36,186 nucleotides of DNA from an uncultured Lachnospiraceae bacterium (GCA_902796595.1 CADBPM010000080.1:1-36186), one strand, 5' to 3'. Counted from the first letter of the stretch, positions 8,188 to 16,312 are shown. The notes: generated from the sequence alone by a model not told the origin. A program made the numbers and translations.

Positions 8188-8828
8188 ACTGCACTTGCCT
8201 TTCTTATGCTGTCACTTCTGAGATTTCTTAAGTTAGGAAGTGCAGCAAGAAGCCTGTCGTAAACGGTATATCCGATTATGCTGTTTATGGAAAGCTTTAA
8301 AAGATTGAAAGGTATAGTGGCATAAATTATAAATGTCTGAAGATTTGTAATGCGGGCATTTACTCCGCCGACTGCCTTTACAACTTCATCAAGTGAAATG
8401 CCGAAAGCCTTGGCGTAGAGCGGAAGTGAGACATAGGCATTAAGGAAGCAGGCAGTACCTGTCCTAATTACAATGCTCACAATAAGGGCTATGAGAGCGG
8501 CTTTTCTTGTCTGTCCAAGCTTTTTGTAAACAAGCCACGTTGGTATGATAAAAAGGACTATACCGATAAGGTTGAATAATTCGCCGACGTACATAGAATT
8601 TGTTCCGGAAATCATTAGTTTAATAAGTAACTTGATGATCTCAATTAAGGCCCCCTCAGCAGGTCCCATAAGGAACAGTCCTATCATTGCAGGGACATCA
8701 CTGAAATCAAATTTGTAGAAAGGCGGCATTAACGGAACTGAGATCTCCAGTGACATGAGTACACCGGCAAGTGCTGCAAGCATACCGGTCAGAACGATTT
8801 GTGAAGGTTTGAATTTTGATTTGAACAT
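8184..8828 (-). CDS. ribU: Riboflavin ECF transporter substrate-binding subunit
   Basis: This 214-residue integral membrane protein has about six hydrophobic segments and the RibU pattern: a short basic N-terminus, LMPPFYKFDFSDVPAMIG (about 33-50), then GPAEGALIEIIKLLIKL and GELFNLIG. RibU is the S-component that binds riboflavin and docks to a shared EcfAA'T energising module, which is not in this window. AGGAGG lies 6 nt upstream of the ATG. The FMN riboswitch upstream on the same strand independently supports the substrate. Riboflavin uptake is expected to be shut off when FMN is plentiful. The C-terminal tail is slightly longer than in minimal RibU proteins and is basic. Confidence 0.92.
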   Translation of the reverse strand: MFKSKFKPSQIVLTGMLAALAGVLMSLEISVPLMPPFYKFDFSDVPAMIGLFLMGPAEGALIEIIKLLIKLMISGTNSMYVGELFNLIGIVLFIIPTWLVYKKLGQTRKAALIALIVSIVIRTGTACFLNAYVSLPLYAKAFGISLDEVVKAVGGVNARITNLQTFIIYATIPFNLLKLSINSIIGYTVYDRLLAALPNLRNLRSDSIRKASAV

Positions 8829-8889
8829 TTAGTTCCTCCTGTTTAAAAATATTTTTAAAACGAAGGATTCTTTGGGAAATCGAATGAGA

Positions 8890-8921
8890 TAAAAAAAACA
8901 GACCCTATAATCGGGGTCTGC
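8890..8921 (-). terminator. Riboswitch-controlled terminator ahead of ribU
   Basis: Read on the minus strand, GCAGACCCC pairs with GGGGTCTG-type sequence across ATTATA and is followed by eight U. It lies about 20 nt after the FMN aptamer and about 60 nt before ribU, as expected for the attenuator of the expression platform. Confidence 0.85.
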
Positions 8922-8936
8922 AAAAAAATATAATAT

Positions 8937-9050
8937 CTCTTCTCTACCATCCAGACTATACTGTCGGTTTTGGAATTGCACCAAATCAATCGCTTTAGCG
9001 AGTCGCGGACTGTACCGCCGATCGGGAATTTCACCCTGCCCCGAAGAATT
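8937..9050 (-). promoter_or_regulatory. FMN riboswitch (RFN element)
   Basis: The reverse complement carries the hallmark RFN core: TCTTC at the 5' side of P1, GGGGCAGGGTGAAATTCCC, then GGCGGTA, ACAGTCCGCGA, and later GGTGCAATTCC and GTCTGGATGG, closing with GAAGA of P1. FMN binding to this aptamer normally favours the downstream terminator, seen here at 8890-8921. The controlled operon is ribU plus the creatininase homologue. Confidence 0.97.
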
Positions 9051-9068
9051 ATTCGATTTATACTTTAA

Positions 9069-9097
9069 AATTTACATCATAAATGCGGCTTTGTCAA
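9069..9097 (-). promoter_or_regulatory. Promoter of the FMN-riboswitch operon
   Basis: On the minus strand a perfect TTGACA (9097-9092) and TAAATT (9074-9069) are 17 bp apart. Transcription would start near 9062, just before the aptamer. Confidence 0.8.
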
Positions 9098-9134
9098 CCT
9101 TATAATAAATATGAATATGAATGATAAGTTGTTC

Positions 9135-9163
9135 TTGTTAATTTGGCGCAAAGGGTGTACAAT
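9135..9163 (+). promoter_or_regulatory. Promoter of the APC permease gene
   Basis: TTGTTA (9135-9140) and TACAAT (9158-9163) are 17 bp apart, divergent from the ribU promoter. Confidence 0.75.
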
Positions 9164-9230
9164 AGTATTCTGCGTGCCGCTTTAAAGTATTAGAGTGGAC
9201 AACGTAAAAAAAGCAAAGAGGTTTGTTGTT

Positions 9231-10649
9231 ATGAAAGAAAACAAGAAAATCTCCAGCACTACGCTCACGTTTATGGCGTTTTCTACAGTTTGGGGATTTG
9301 GTAACATCCTTAACGGATTCGTTTACTTTAATGGCATCCAGGTTATTTTCAGCTGGATTCTCATGTTTGTACTCTACTTTGTTCCTTATGCGTTAATGGT
9401 TGGCGAACTTGGCTCCGCATTTAAGGAATCCAATGGTGGTGTAAGTTCATGGATCAATTCTACAATGGGTCGCAAGCTTGCATACTATGCGGGATGGACA
9501 TACTGGGCTGTTCATATCACTTATATCGCGAGCAAGTCAAGTGGTGGTCTTAAGGCGTTAAGTTGGGTTGTATTCCAGAATGCAGAAACTTATGATTCAT
9601 TCCCGACACATATCGTTCAGCTTGTTACATTTGCAGTACTCATTCTTTTCTGCTTCATTGCAAGTCGCGGTCTGAATCCTTTAAAGAAACTTACTACGAT
9701 CGCGGGCTCTTCAATGTTTGTGATGTCACTTCTTTACATACTTATGATGTTTGCAGCACCTGTTATCAATCCTGGTGCCCAGTATGTAAAAATGGATTTC
9801 AGTTTTAAAAATCTGATTCCGACATTCAATGTAGGTTATCTTACTTCATTATCTATTCTTGTTTTTGCTGTAGGTGGCTGTGAGAAGATTTCACCTTATG
9901 TAAATAAGATGGAAAAGCCAAGTAAGGATTTCCCTAAGGGAATGATAATGCTTGCTGTTATGGTTGTGATCTGTGCAATACTTGGCACGATTGCAATGGG
10001 ACTGATGTTTGATCCGGCTGAGATAAATAAGAACTTTGATTCTTATGTTTCAAATGGTTCATATATTGCTTTCCAGAAGTTGGGTCAGTATTATCATGTT
10101 GGCAATTTCTTCATGATAATCTATGCTTTATGTAATGCAATAGGTCAGTTTTCAACACTTGTACTTAGTATAGATGCTCCTCTCCGTATTCTTCTTGGAA
10201 ATGAAGGAAGTAAGGAATTTGTTCCTTCAGGTCTTCTGAAGCAGAATAAATACGGTGCTTATGTAAATGGTATAAAGATGGTTGCAGTCCTTTCAGGTGC
10301 CATCATCCTTGTACAGTCATTTGTACCGGGAGCTGCCGTTGTTCTTCGTCAGCTGACCAAACTTAATTCAGTTTGTATGCCAATGCGTTATTTATGGGTT
10401 TTTGCAGCGTATATTGCTTTACGAGTACTTAACGATAAATTCAACCCTGAATATCGCTTTGTAAAAAATCGTAAATTAGGTATCTTCTTTGGTGCATGGT
10501 GTTTCCTTGTTACAGCAGCGTGCTGTATACTTGGTGTGTATGATGCGGATCCATTTACAATGGTACTCAATATTGTGACACCTGTTGTTTTAGTTGCATT
10601 GGGTCTCATATTACCTGCAATCGCAAAGAGAGAAAGGGCTAAAGCCTGA
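9231..10649 (+). CDS. APC-superfamily amino acid permease
   Basis: The ATG at 9231 is preceded by AAAGAGG with 9-nt spacing; a GTG 36 bp upstream is in frame but has a poorer site. The 472-residue protein has about 12 hydrophobic segments. TM1 carries FSTVWGFGNILNGF, which fits the broken-helix substrate site of APC transporters, and GELGSAFKESNGGVSSW follows, as in the YjeM/GadC-like group. The substrate is probably an amino acid, taken up by proton symport or by exchange, but the sequence does not define it. It is monocistronic, with a strong terminator 6 bp after the stop. The divergence from ribU probably has no functional meaning, because each gene has its own promoter. Confidence 0.8.
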   Translation: MKENKKISSTTLTFMAFSTVWGFGNILNGFVYFNGIQVIFSWILMFVLYFVPYALMVGELGSAFKESNGGVSSWINSTMGRKLAYYAGWTYWAVHITYIASKSSGGLKALSWVVFQNAETYDSFPTHIVQLVTFAVLILFCFIASRGLNPLKKLTTIAGSSMFVMSLLYILMMFAAPVINPGAQYVKMDFSFKNLIPTFNVGYLTSLSILVFAVGGCEKISPYVNKMEKPSKDFPKGMIMLAVMVVICAILGTIAMGLMFDPAEINKNFDSYVSNGSYIAFQKLGQYYHVGNFFMIIYALCNAIGQFSTLVLSIDAPLRILLGNEGSKEFVPSGLLKQNKYGAYVNGIKMVAVLSGAIILVQSFVPGAAVVLRQLTKLNSVCMPMRYLWVFAAYIALRVLNDKFNPEYRFVKNRKLGIFFGAWCFLVTAACCILGVYDADPFTMVLNIVTPVVLVALGLILPAIAKRERAKA

Positions 10650-10654
10650 TTTTT

Positions 10655-10687
10655 CCCCTGACAGTTTAATGTCAGGGGTTTTCTTTT
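10655..10687 (+). terminator. Terminator of the APC permease gene
   Basis: CCCCTGACA and TGTCAGGGG form a GC-rich stem around a short loop, followed by TTTTCTTTT. Confidence 0.9.
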
Positions 10688-10762
10688 GTGATAAAGCTTT
10701 AGAGTTTTATAATATATTCAATATTTATATTCATAGGCAAGTGTGCTATACTGTACAGCATT

Positions 10763-11434
10763 ATGAAAAAGAAAAGAATCATCAGTATTTTAATCTTTGT
10801 ACTTGTAATAGCAGTAATGATAGGAATAACTGTCTGGATGATAAAGCCTGTTGCAAGACTTGCTGATAATCCGCAACAGTTAAAAGAAGCTATACAGTCG
10901 ATGGGGGTTACCGGTGCGATTCCATTTATGCTGCTCCTCATTTTGCAGGTTTTTGCCGCTATAGTGCCAGGAGGTCCTTTTGAAATTGCGGCAGGCTATG
11001 CATTTGGAGTTATTCCGGGGACATTGATATGTGACATAGCCATGACAGTTGGCGGCATACTTACCTTTATGCTTACCAGAAAGTTTGGTATGAGTTTCGT
11101 CAGACTTTTTTTTTCTGATGAGCAGATAAGCGAGATAAAAATATTAAAAACAACGAAAAAGTCTAGACTTATATTTTTTATCATCTTTCTTATACCAGGA
11201 ACGCCTAAAGATATTATGTCCTATCTTTTGGGGCTTACAGACCTGCCATTGAAGGACTGGATATTCATAAGCTTCGTAGGACGACTGCCGGCGATCCTTC
11301 TTTCTGTTATATCGGGAAGAGCATTGTCAGAGCAGAGGTATGGAATTTTTATTGGCGTAATAGCGGTGATCGCATTGCTTACTGCAATAGGCATGTATTG
11401 GTATAATAAGAAAAATAAAGAGGATGAATCTTAA
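10763..11434 (+). CDS. TVP38/TMEM64 (VTT-domain) membrane protein
   Basis: The 223-residue protein has an N-terminal TM (about 5-26) and a VTT/SNARE-associated (DedA-like) core: FAAIVPGGPFEIAAGYAFG (about 66-84), a glycine-rich MTVGGILTFMLTRKFG segment, and FLIPGTPKDIMSYLLGLT (about 144-161) with the proline-containing re-entrant element. A final TM and a charged tail follow. DedA/TVP38 proteins are linked to lipid scrambling and membrane homeostasis; the exact role is unknown. No Shine-Dalgarno sequence precedes the ATG. A TATACT at 10747-10752 would place the transcript start only about 4 nt upstream, whereas an alternative TTGTGA-16-TATAAT at 10686-10713 would give a leader of about 43 nt. 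Confidence 0.85.
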   Translation: MKKKRIISILIFVLVIAVMIGITVWMIKPVARLADNPQQLKEAIQSMGVTGAIPFMLLLILQVFAAIVPGGPFEIAAGYAFGVIPGTLICDIAMTVGGILTFMLTRKFGMSFVRLFFSDEQISEIKILKTTKKSRLIFFIIFLIPGTPKDIMSYLLGLTDLPLKDWIFISFVGRLPAILLSVISGRALSEQRYGIFIGVIAVIALLTAIGMYWYNKKNKEDES

Positions 11435-11438
11435 AAGC

Positions 11439-11470
11439 GGCAGGCAGTTGCCTGTCTGGCATATTTATTT
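11439..11470 (+). terminator. Weak terminator-like hairpin after the TVP38 gene
   Basis: GGCAGGCA and TGCCTGTC can pair with one G-U, but the loop is tight and the following T-rich stretch (TATTTATTT) is broken by purines. The assignment is tentative. Confidence 0.4.
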
Positions 11471-11507
11471 AAAAACGTCGGTATTTTTCACTATTTAAAA
11501 GGTCTGA

Positions 11508-11573
11508 CCAGCCATTTTGTGCGCTTTGTAAAGGCTGGCAGATTGGAGCCCCATTTTTGCGGTGTACTCCAAT
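11508..11573. other. Two adjacent hairpins in the gap upstream of the secreted protein gene
   Basis: CCAGCC 11508-11513 pairs with GGCTGG 11533-11538, and ATTGGAG 11542-11548 pairs with CTCCAAT 11567-11573. No T run follows either, so these are not simple terminators. They could belong to a small RNA or a 5' leader; I recognise no known family. Confidence 0.3.
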
Positions 11574-11670
11574 AATTAGTGGAGATTATCGGCGTTTTGT
11601 GTTAAGATAAAAGACGAGTGTGAAATATATTATTTTGGAATGAATTTCAATAAAATGTGGAGGAATCGTA

Positions 11671-12330
11671 ATGAAAAAAAGTCTGATATTTGTACTTATG
11701 GCATCTATATTGTCGGGAGCTTTAAATGCAGGATTTGCAATGGAGGCAAAGGCTGCAGATTTAACTGAAGATGAGAGGGATAAGTTTGAAGATTACCTTG
11801 AGGATAACTTAAAGGAAGATTTCTTTTCTTCAAAAACTCAGGGATCACTTTATGGAGCTTCTTTTACACTGGCAGATGTGAATGATGACGGACATGATGA
11901 TCTTGTGATTACAGGTGCGCTCGGTCTTAGAACTATGACTTTTTCAGAAGTTTATATGCATATAGGAAATAAATATGTGGCTGTTCCGATAAATGGCACA
12001 ATAAGTAAAATTGATAAAAATAGCATATATGTAACAACTGAAGATTATGAGCAGGCGGGTGCCATAAGATATTCATACAGAGAAGTGTTTAATATTTCAA
12101 AAAAGGGCAAAGTAACATGTAAGCTTGCGCATAAAAAATCGGTAATGTATTACGATGTAGATAAAGAAAAGGAATATCCTGAGGGTAGGCTTTTAAGCAG
12201 AGTATTCTATAAGGATGAGAAGAAAGTAAAAAAGGCAACCTATAAGGCGGAACTTAAGAAGTATTCATTTAAAAAGCTTAAATTTAAGGAAATAAATGAA
12301 GATAATATAGAAGAAGCTTTTGATGATTGA
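11671..12330 (+). CDS. Secreted protein with a calcium-binding DxNxDG motif
   Basis: The 219-residue product has a signal peptide (SLIFVLMASILSGALNAGF core, probable cleavage after AKA near residue 28-29). An acidic helical stretch (about 31-50) comes next, then ADVNDDGHDDLVITG (about 67-81), a calcium-loop pattern seen in FG-GAP/dockerin-like and VCBS-type proteins. The remainder is predicted beta-rich with a Lys-rich C-terminal part. There is no lipobox cysteine. GTGGAGG lies ahead of the ATG. No known enzyme motif is visible, so it is an uncharacterised exported protein. The next gene starts 84 bp later, so it may be transcribed on its own. Confidence 0.7.
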   Translation: MKKSLIFVLMASILSGALNAGFAMEAKAADLTEDERDKFEDYLEDNLKEDFFSSKTQGSLYGASFTLADVNDDGHDDLVITGALGLRTMTFSEVYMHIGNKYVAVPINGTISKIDKNSIYVTTEDYEQAGAIRYSYREVFNISKKGKVTCKLAHKKSVMYYDVDKEKEYPEGRLLSRVFYKDEKKVKKATYKAELKKYSFKKLKFKEINEDNIEEAFDD

Positions 12331-12414
12331 GAATGGATGAAGCATTCTGGCGCAGAGAGCGAGAGTTCATTTGGTTTTATTATATAGAGGCCGTTATAAG
12401 GGAAAGGATAGATA

Positions 12415-13290
12415 ATGCTTGAGATTAAAAGAATAAATGACCTTCAGAATGATGAAGTTGCCTATTTTGTGAGGTTGAACGAAAATGAGCTGAAGCATTA
12501 TTTTGAGCCTGAACCTGAAGGGATATTTATAGCTGAAACGCCTACAGTTGTTGAAAGAGCTCTTGACGGGGGATATGAACCGCTCTCTTTCCTTATAGAA
12601 GAAAAATACCTTGACACGCAGGCAAGGGGAATTATAGAAAAATGCAGAGGGTATGCTGAAAGCAGAAATGTTGCTGTTCCTGTGTATACCGCGGAAATGA
12701 GTGTGCTTTCAAAACTTACAGGATTTAATATGACAAGAGGTTTTCTTGGTGCATTTAAAAGGAAGAAGGCAAAAGAACCGGAAGAAATTATAAGGAATGC
12801 TCACAGGATTGTTATTTTAGAGCACGTTGAAAATCCGACGAATATTGGAGCTATAATGAGAAGTGCGGCAGCTCTTTCAATAGATGCGCTTCTTCTGACG
12901 AGAGGGTGTGCAGACCCATTGCAAAGAAGAGCGATAAGGACTGGTGTTGGAACTGCTTTTCAGATTCCATGGGCATATATAGAAGACAGTAAAGAGTGGC
13001 AGTGGGATAAAAATGGTGTAAAGAAACTGCATGAATTTGGATTTAAAACAGCAGCTCTTGCCCTTCGAAATGACACTGTATCTATAGGTGATGGGAGATT
13101 AAAGGAAGAAGAGAGACTTGCGATACTTATGGGTAATGAAGGTAGAGGGCTTAGCGAGCAAACGATAGCAGCGAGCGACTATACAGTAAAGATTCCAATG
13201 GGACATGGCGTGGATTCGCTTAATGTTGCGGCGGCAAGTGCTATAGCTTTTTGGGAACTTGGTAAAACTTGTTTTTACAGGGGAAAATGA
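12415..13290 (+). CDS. SpoU/TrmH-family RNA 2'-O-methyltransferase
   Basis: The 291-residue protein carries all three SPOUT motifs. Motif 1 is VENPTNIGAIMRSAAAL (about 141-157) with the catalytic Arg, motif 2 is LMGNEGRGL (about 239-247), and motif 3 is VDSLNVAAASAIAFWELG (about 267-284), which forms the knotted SAM site. An N-terminal substrate-binding-like domain (1-115) precedes the catalytic domain. The likely role is ribose methylation of rRNA or tRNA; the target nucleotide cannot be read. An HD-domain gene begins one base after the stop, so they are probably co-transcribed. Confidence 0.88.
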   Translation: MLEIKRINDLQNDEVAYFVRLNENELKHYFEPEPEGIFIAETPTVVERALDGGYEPLSFLIEEKYLDTQARGIIEKCRGYAESRNVAVPVYTAEMSVLSKLTGFNMTRGFLGAFKRKKAKEPEEIIRNAHRIVILEHVENPTNIGAIMRSAAALSIDALLLTRGCADPLQRRAIRTGVGTAFQIPWAYIEDSKEWQWDKNGVKKLHEFGFKTAALALRNDTVSIGDGRLKEEERLAILMGNEGRGLSEQTIAASDYTVKIPMGHGVDSLNVAAASAIAFWELGKTCFYRGK

Positions 13291-13291
13291 T

Positions 13292-13894
13292 ATGGACAAG
13301 CAAACTTATGACAGACTGACTGAACAGATTAAATTCATTCTTGAAATTGATAAGGAAAAGAATATAAAACGTCAGACTTATCTTACAGGTTATACCAGAC
13401 AGGAAAATGACGCGGAGCATGCATGGCACATGGCAATCATGGTTTATCTTTTAAAAGAATATTCCAATGAAAAGATAGATGTGGCAAAGACGATGATAAT
13501 GTGCCTGATTCACGACATTGTTGAAATTGACGCCGGCGACACCTATGCTTATGATGAGGAAGGCAAGAAGACCCAGCGTGAACGAGAGGAAAAGGCTGCG
13601 GATAGAATTTTCGCAATTCTTCCGGAGGATCAGGCAAGGGAACTTAGAGGTATTTTTGAAGAATTTGAAGCAGACGATACACCCGAAGCTCACTTTGCTC
13701 ATTCGATGGATAATTTTCAGCCGTTGCTTCTTAATGATTTTAATGATGGAAAAAGTTGGGTTGAGCATGGCGTAAGCAGGTCACAGGTAGATGGCAGACA
13801 GAAAAAGACTGAAATGGGCTCGAAGCTTATCTACGAAAAGACAAAGGAAATTTTAGACAGGCACGAAGAAGCAGGACATATACAGCATAGTTAA
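13292..13894 (+). CDS. HD-domain phosphohydrolase (YfbR-like 5'-nucleotidase type)
   Basis: The ATG at 13292, after AGGGGAAA and one base past the preceding stop, was chosen over an in-frame start at 13259 inside the SpoU gene. The 200-residue protein has the HD metal-binding set: NDAEHAWHMAIM (about 33-44) and CLIHDIVEIDAGDTYAYD (about 71-88), followed by a later helix with HFAHSMDNFQPLL containing a conserved Asp. It resembles small HD proteins such as YfbR and human HDDC2, which hydrolyse (deoxy)nucleoside monophosphates. The substrate is not proven. It sits in a tight run with the methyltransferase and a GNAT gene. Confidence 0.82.
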   Translation: MDKQTYDRLTEQIKFILEIDKEKNIKRQTYLTGYTRQENDAEHAWHMAIMVYLLKEYSNEKIDVAKTMIMCLIHDIVEIDAGDTYAYDEEGKKTQREREEKAADRIFAILPEDQARELRGIFEEFEADDTPEAHFAHSMDNFQPLLLNDFNDGKSWVEHGVSRSQVDGRQKKTEMGSKLIYEKTKEILDRHEEAGHIQHS

Positions 13895-13945
13895 TTGACA
13901 ATAGGAATTTTGAAACGATGCTTTTTGCAGAAACGGAGGTGTGTC

Positions 13946-14251
13946 ATGGAATTCATTCATGAGGCAGGCAGGATCTATGCACAGGACGAGGCTAACAATG
14001 TAATAGCGGAGATTACATTTCCTGCAAAGGACGGTGTTGCAGATATTGACCATACATTTGTGGATGAATCACTTCGCGGTCAGGGCATCGCAGGTAAGCT
14101 TATAGAAATGGCTGTGGAGCAGATAAAAAAGGATGGAAATAAGATTTCTGCAACCTGTTCCTATGCTGTAAACTGGCTTTCAAAGCATTCTGAAATTGAG
14201 ACAATAGATACGGGCGCACCGGTTGCCTGCAAGATTGATGGAAGGCATTAA
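13946..14251 (+). CDS. Short GNAT-type acetyltransferase (YjdJ-like)
   Basis: The start at 13946 follows CGGAGG with 7-nt spacing. The 101-residue protein is the minimal GNAT form (Acetyltransf_CG / YjdJ type). IDHTFVDESLRGQGIAGKLI (about 35-54) contains the acetyl-CoA pyrophosphate loop RGQGIAG, and a C-terminal CSYAVNWLSKHSE motif is typical of this group. Such small proteins resemble the C-terminal part of eukaryotic acetyltransferases and their substrates are mostly unknown. The gene lies between the HD hydrolase and the ankyrin-GH43 gene, with gaps of 51 and 7 bp. Confidence 0.85.
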   Translation: MEFIHEAGRIYAQDEANNVIAEITFPAKDGVADIDHTFVDESLRGQGIAGKLIEMAVEQIKKDGNKISATCSYAVNWLSKHSEIETIDTGAPVACKIDGRH

Positions 14252-14258
14252 GGGTGAA

Positions 14259-16172
14259 ATGAGCTGCTTAAGCAAGGCGATATTACAGGAAAATATCAGT
14301 GAAGTAAAGAGGATTTTAGAAGAGAAACCATCATCTATTGATGAAAAAGACGAAAATGGAACACTTATGGCTCTATTAGCGGCGAAGACAGGAAATCTGG
14401 ATTTGGTAAAATATATAGTTGAATATTCCAGAGCCAGTATGAATATATATGACAGCGTACATAGAAGTATGCTTCATTATGCGGCAATGTCCGGCAATGT
14501 AGATACATGCAGGTATCTTACTGAAAGAGTAGGACTGTCGCCATTGGAAGGAGACCTTAGTCTTGAAACGCCCTATGAAATTGCACATAAAGAGGGATTT
14601 TATGAGCTGGAGGAATATTTCAAGGATTATACAGGTGCTTCACTTGACAGGATGTATCACAATCCGATAAGAACCGGTATGTATCCTGATCCTTCTATAG
14701 TGAGGGTGGGGGATACATATTATATGGTCAATTCATCTTTTATTTATTTTCCATGTATTCCGGTTTCTATGTCTAAGGATCTGATACATTGGAAGATAAT
14801 AGGACATGCTATAACAAACCCTGAATGGGTAAATCTTGATGACCTTGAAGGTGGCAGAGGATACTGGGCACCTGACATTTCTTTTTATGAGGGAAAGTTT
14901 TATATAACAGCTACATACAGACTTAACGATGATGGAAATGTATACAGGAAACAGATTGTAGTAAGTTCAAATAAACCGGAGGGGCCATATAGCAAGCCTG
15001 CCATAATAGATGAGGATGGAATCGACCCGTCTATTTTTAACGATGACGATGGAAGAAGATACATGCTTTTAAACAGAGGGGCAAGGATCTTTGAACTAAA
15101 TCATGATGCGACAAGGCAGATTTCAAAGGCAGAATTACTCTTTTATGGAGATCATAAAAGAGCACCGGAGGGACCGCATCTTCTGAAAAAAGACGGGTAC
15201 TATTATCTTTTTGAAGCGGAAGGAGGAACAGGTCCGGGACACAGGATCACAGTTTCGAGAAGCAGAACTTTAAAAGGAATCTATAAACCTTGTCCATATA
15301 ACCCTATCATGAGACAGAATGATGAAAATGCGATCATTCAGCGCTGCGGTCATGGAAAGCCGGTGCAGACACAAAAAGGTGACTGGTACATGGTATATCT
15401 TTGCGGCAGAAAGATTGGTGATGGGTATAGTATTCTTGGAAGAGAGACGGCACTTGACCCTATAAGGTGGACTGATGATGGATGGCCTATAGTAAATGAA
15501 CTTAACGGACCTTCTGCTTTGCAGATAAAGCCAGACCTTCCTGAGATGGTATGGAAAAAGGATGACGATTGTCTCATTACAGAAGGAAGGCTTTCTCTTG
15601 ACTGGATGACTCCAAGACCGCCGGAAGCTGATGGTGTAAAAATATATGATTCAATCCTGCATATAAAAGGAAGTAGGTATGATCTTGATTCTATGAAGGC
15701 AAGAAATATTCTTGTGAGAAGACAGGAGGATTTTTGTTTCAGGGTAATTTCCGGCATGCGTACGGATGAGATAAAACCTTATCAGGATGCCGGAATAACC
15801 TGTTATTATGATGAAAATACATTTCTTAAGCTTGGCGTGTTTGGCTTGGATAATGGAAAAAAGACCGTAAAAGTGATAGAGCACGTAGGTGATGATACAA
15901 GAGAGTGTGCAGGTATTGCACTGCCTGAGGGGGTATGCAAGGTTTTCTTTAAAGTTGAAACAATGTTTCTTGAAAGAAAATTTTATGTAAGCTTTGATGG
16001 CAGGGAGTATCAGTCTGTTGCAAAACTTGATAATGTATATTATCTGTGTGATGAAGGCTTAAAGAAGGGAAAGCGTTTCACCGGAGCTACAGTAGGCGTG
16101 TATGCATACGGAGGTAATAAGCCGCTTATTGCCTGCTTTGAGTCATTTAAGTATGAACCATTGACTGAGTAG
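14259..16172 (+). CDS. Ankyrin-repeat / GH43 glycoside hydrolase fusion (beta-xylosidase or arabinofuranosidase type)
   Basis: The chosen ATG at 14259 follows AAGGG; earlier in-frame starts (14223 TTG, 14238 ATG) lack a good site. The 637-residue protein has no signal peptide. Residues 1-125 hold about three ankyrin-like repeats (for example NGTLMALLAAKTGNLDLVKY and SMLHYAAMSGNVDTCRYL). A five-bladed GH43 domain runs from about 135 to 430, with catalytic candidates Asp144 in YPDPS, Asp206 in WAPDIS and Glu304 in PEGPHLL. A GH43 C2-type beta-sandwich follows (about 470-635). GH43 enzymes release xylose or arabinose from short hemicellulose oligomers. Cytoplasmic location fits hydrolysis of imported oligosaccharides. 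The ankyrin fusion is unusual; it might mediate a protein contact. A GH43-only product starting internally is unlikely because no good ribosome site is seen there. Confidence 0.9.
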   Translation: MSCLSKAILQENISEVKRILEEKPSSIDEKDENGTLMALLAAKTGNLDLVKYIVEYSRASMNIYDSVHRSMLHYAAMSGNVDTCRYLTERVGLSPLEGDLSLETPYEIAHKEGFYELEEYFKDYTGASLDRMYHNPIRTGMYPDPSIVRVGDTYYMVNSSFIYFPCIPVSMSKDLIHWKIIGHAITNPEWVNLDDLEGGRGYWAPDISFYEGKFYITATYRLNDDGNVYRKQIVVSSNKPEGPYSKPAIIDEDGIDPSIFNDDDGRRYMLLNRGARIFELNHDATRQISKAELLFYGDHKRAPEGPHLLKKDGYYYLFEAEGGTGPGHRITVSRSRTLKGIYKPCPYNPIMRQNDENAIIQRCGHGKPVQTQKGDWYMVYLCGRKIGDGYSILGRETALDPIRWTDDGWPIVNELNGPSALQIKPDLPEMVWKKDDDCLITEGRLSLDWMTPRPPEADGVKIYDSILHIKGSRYDLDSMKARNILVRRQEDFCFRVISGMRTDEIKPYQDAGITCYYDENTFLKLGVFGLDNGKKTVKVIEHVGDDTRECAGIALPEGVCKVFFKVETMFLERKFYVSFDGREYQSVAKLDNVYYLCDEGLKKGKRFTGATVGVYAYGGNKPLIACFESFKYEPLTE

Positions 16173-16191
16173 GAACATAGTAAACAGCATA

Positions 16192-16255
16192 TTTATAGTA
16201 AGTGAAGAAAATAATACTGGATAGAGAAGCTCTATCCAGTATTATTTTTGAACGA
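16192..16255 (+). terminator. Terminator/hairpin repeat after the GH43 gene
   Basis: AATACTGGATAGAG (arm ending near 16226) pairs with CTCTATCCAGTATT and is followed by ATTTTTG. The flanks ATTTATAGTAA and GAAGAAAATAAT and the GATAGAG/CTCTATC core recur at 33832-33900, so this is also a copy of a dispersed palindrome. Confidence 0.75.
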
Positions 16256-16267
16256 CGTTTATGATAA

Positions 16268-16312
16268 CGAAAAGCCTGCTGCGTGGGGGTATTTGCCGCA
16301 GCAGGTTTTTTG
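16268..16312. terminator. Hairpin between the convergent GH43 and AraC genes
   Basis: CCTGCTGCG and CGCAGCAGG form a strong stem with a 12-14 nt loop. Six T follow on the plus strand and a shorter AAAAG precedes it, so it is best as a plus-strand terminator and weaker for the AraC gene. Confidence 0.75.
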
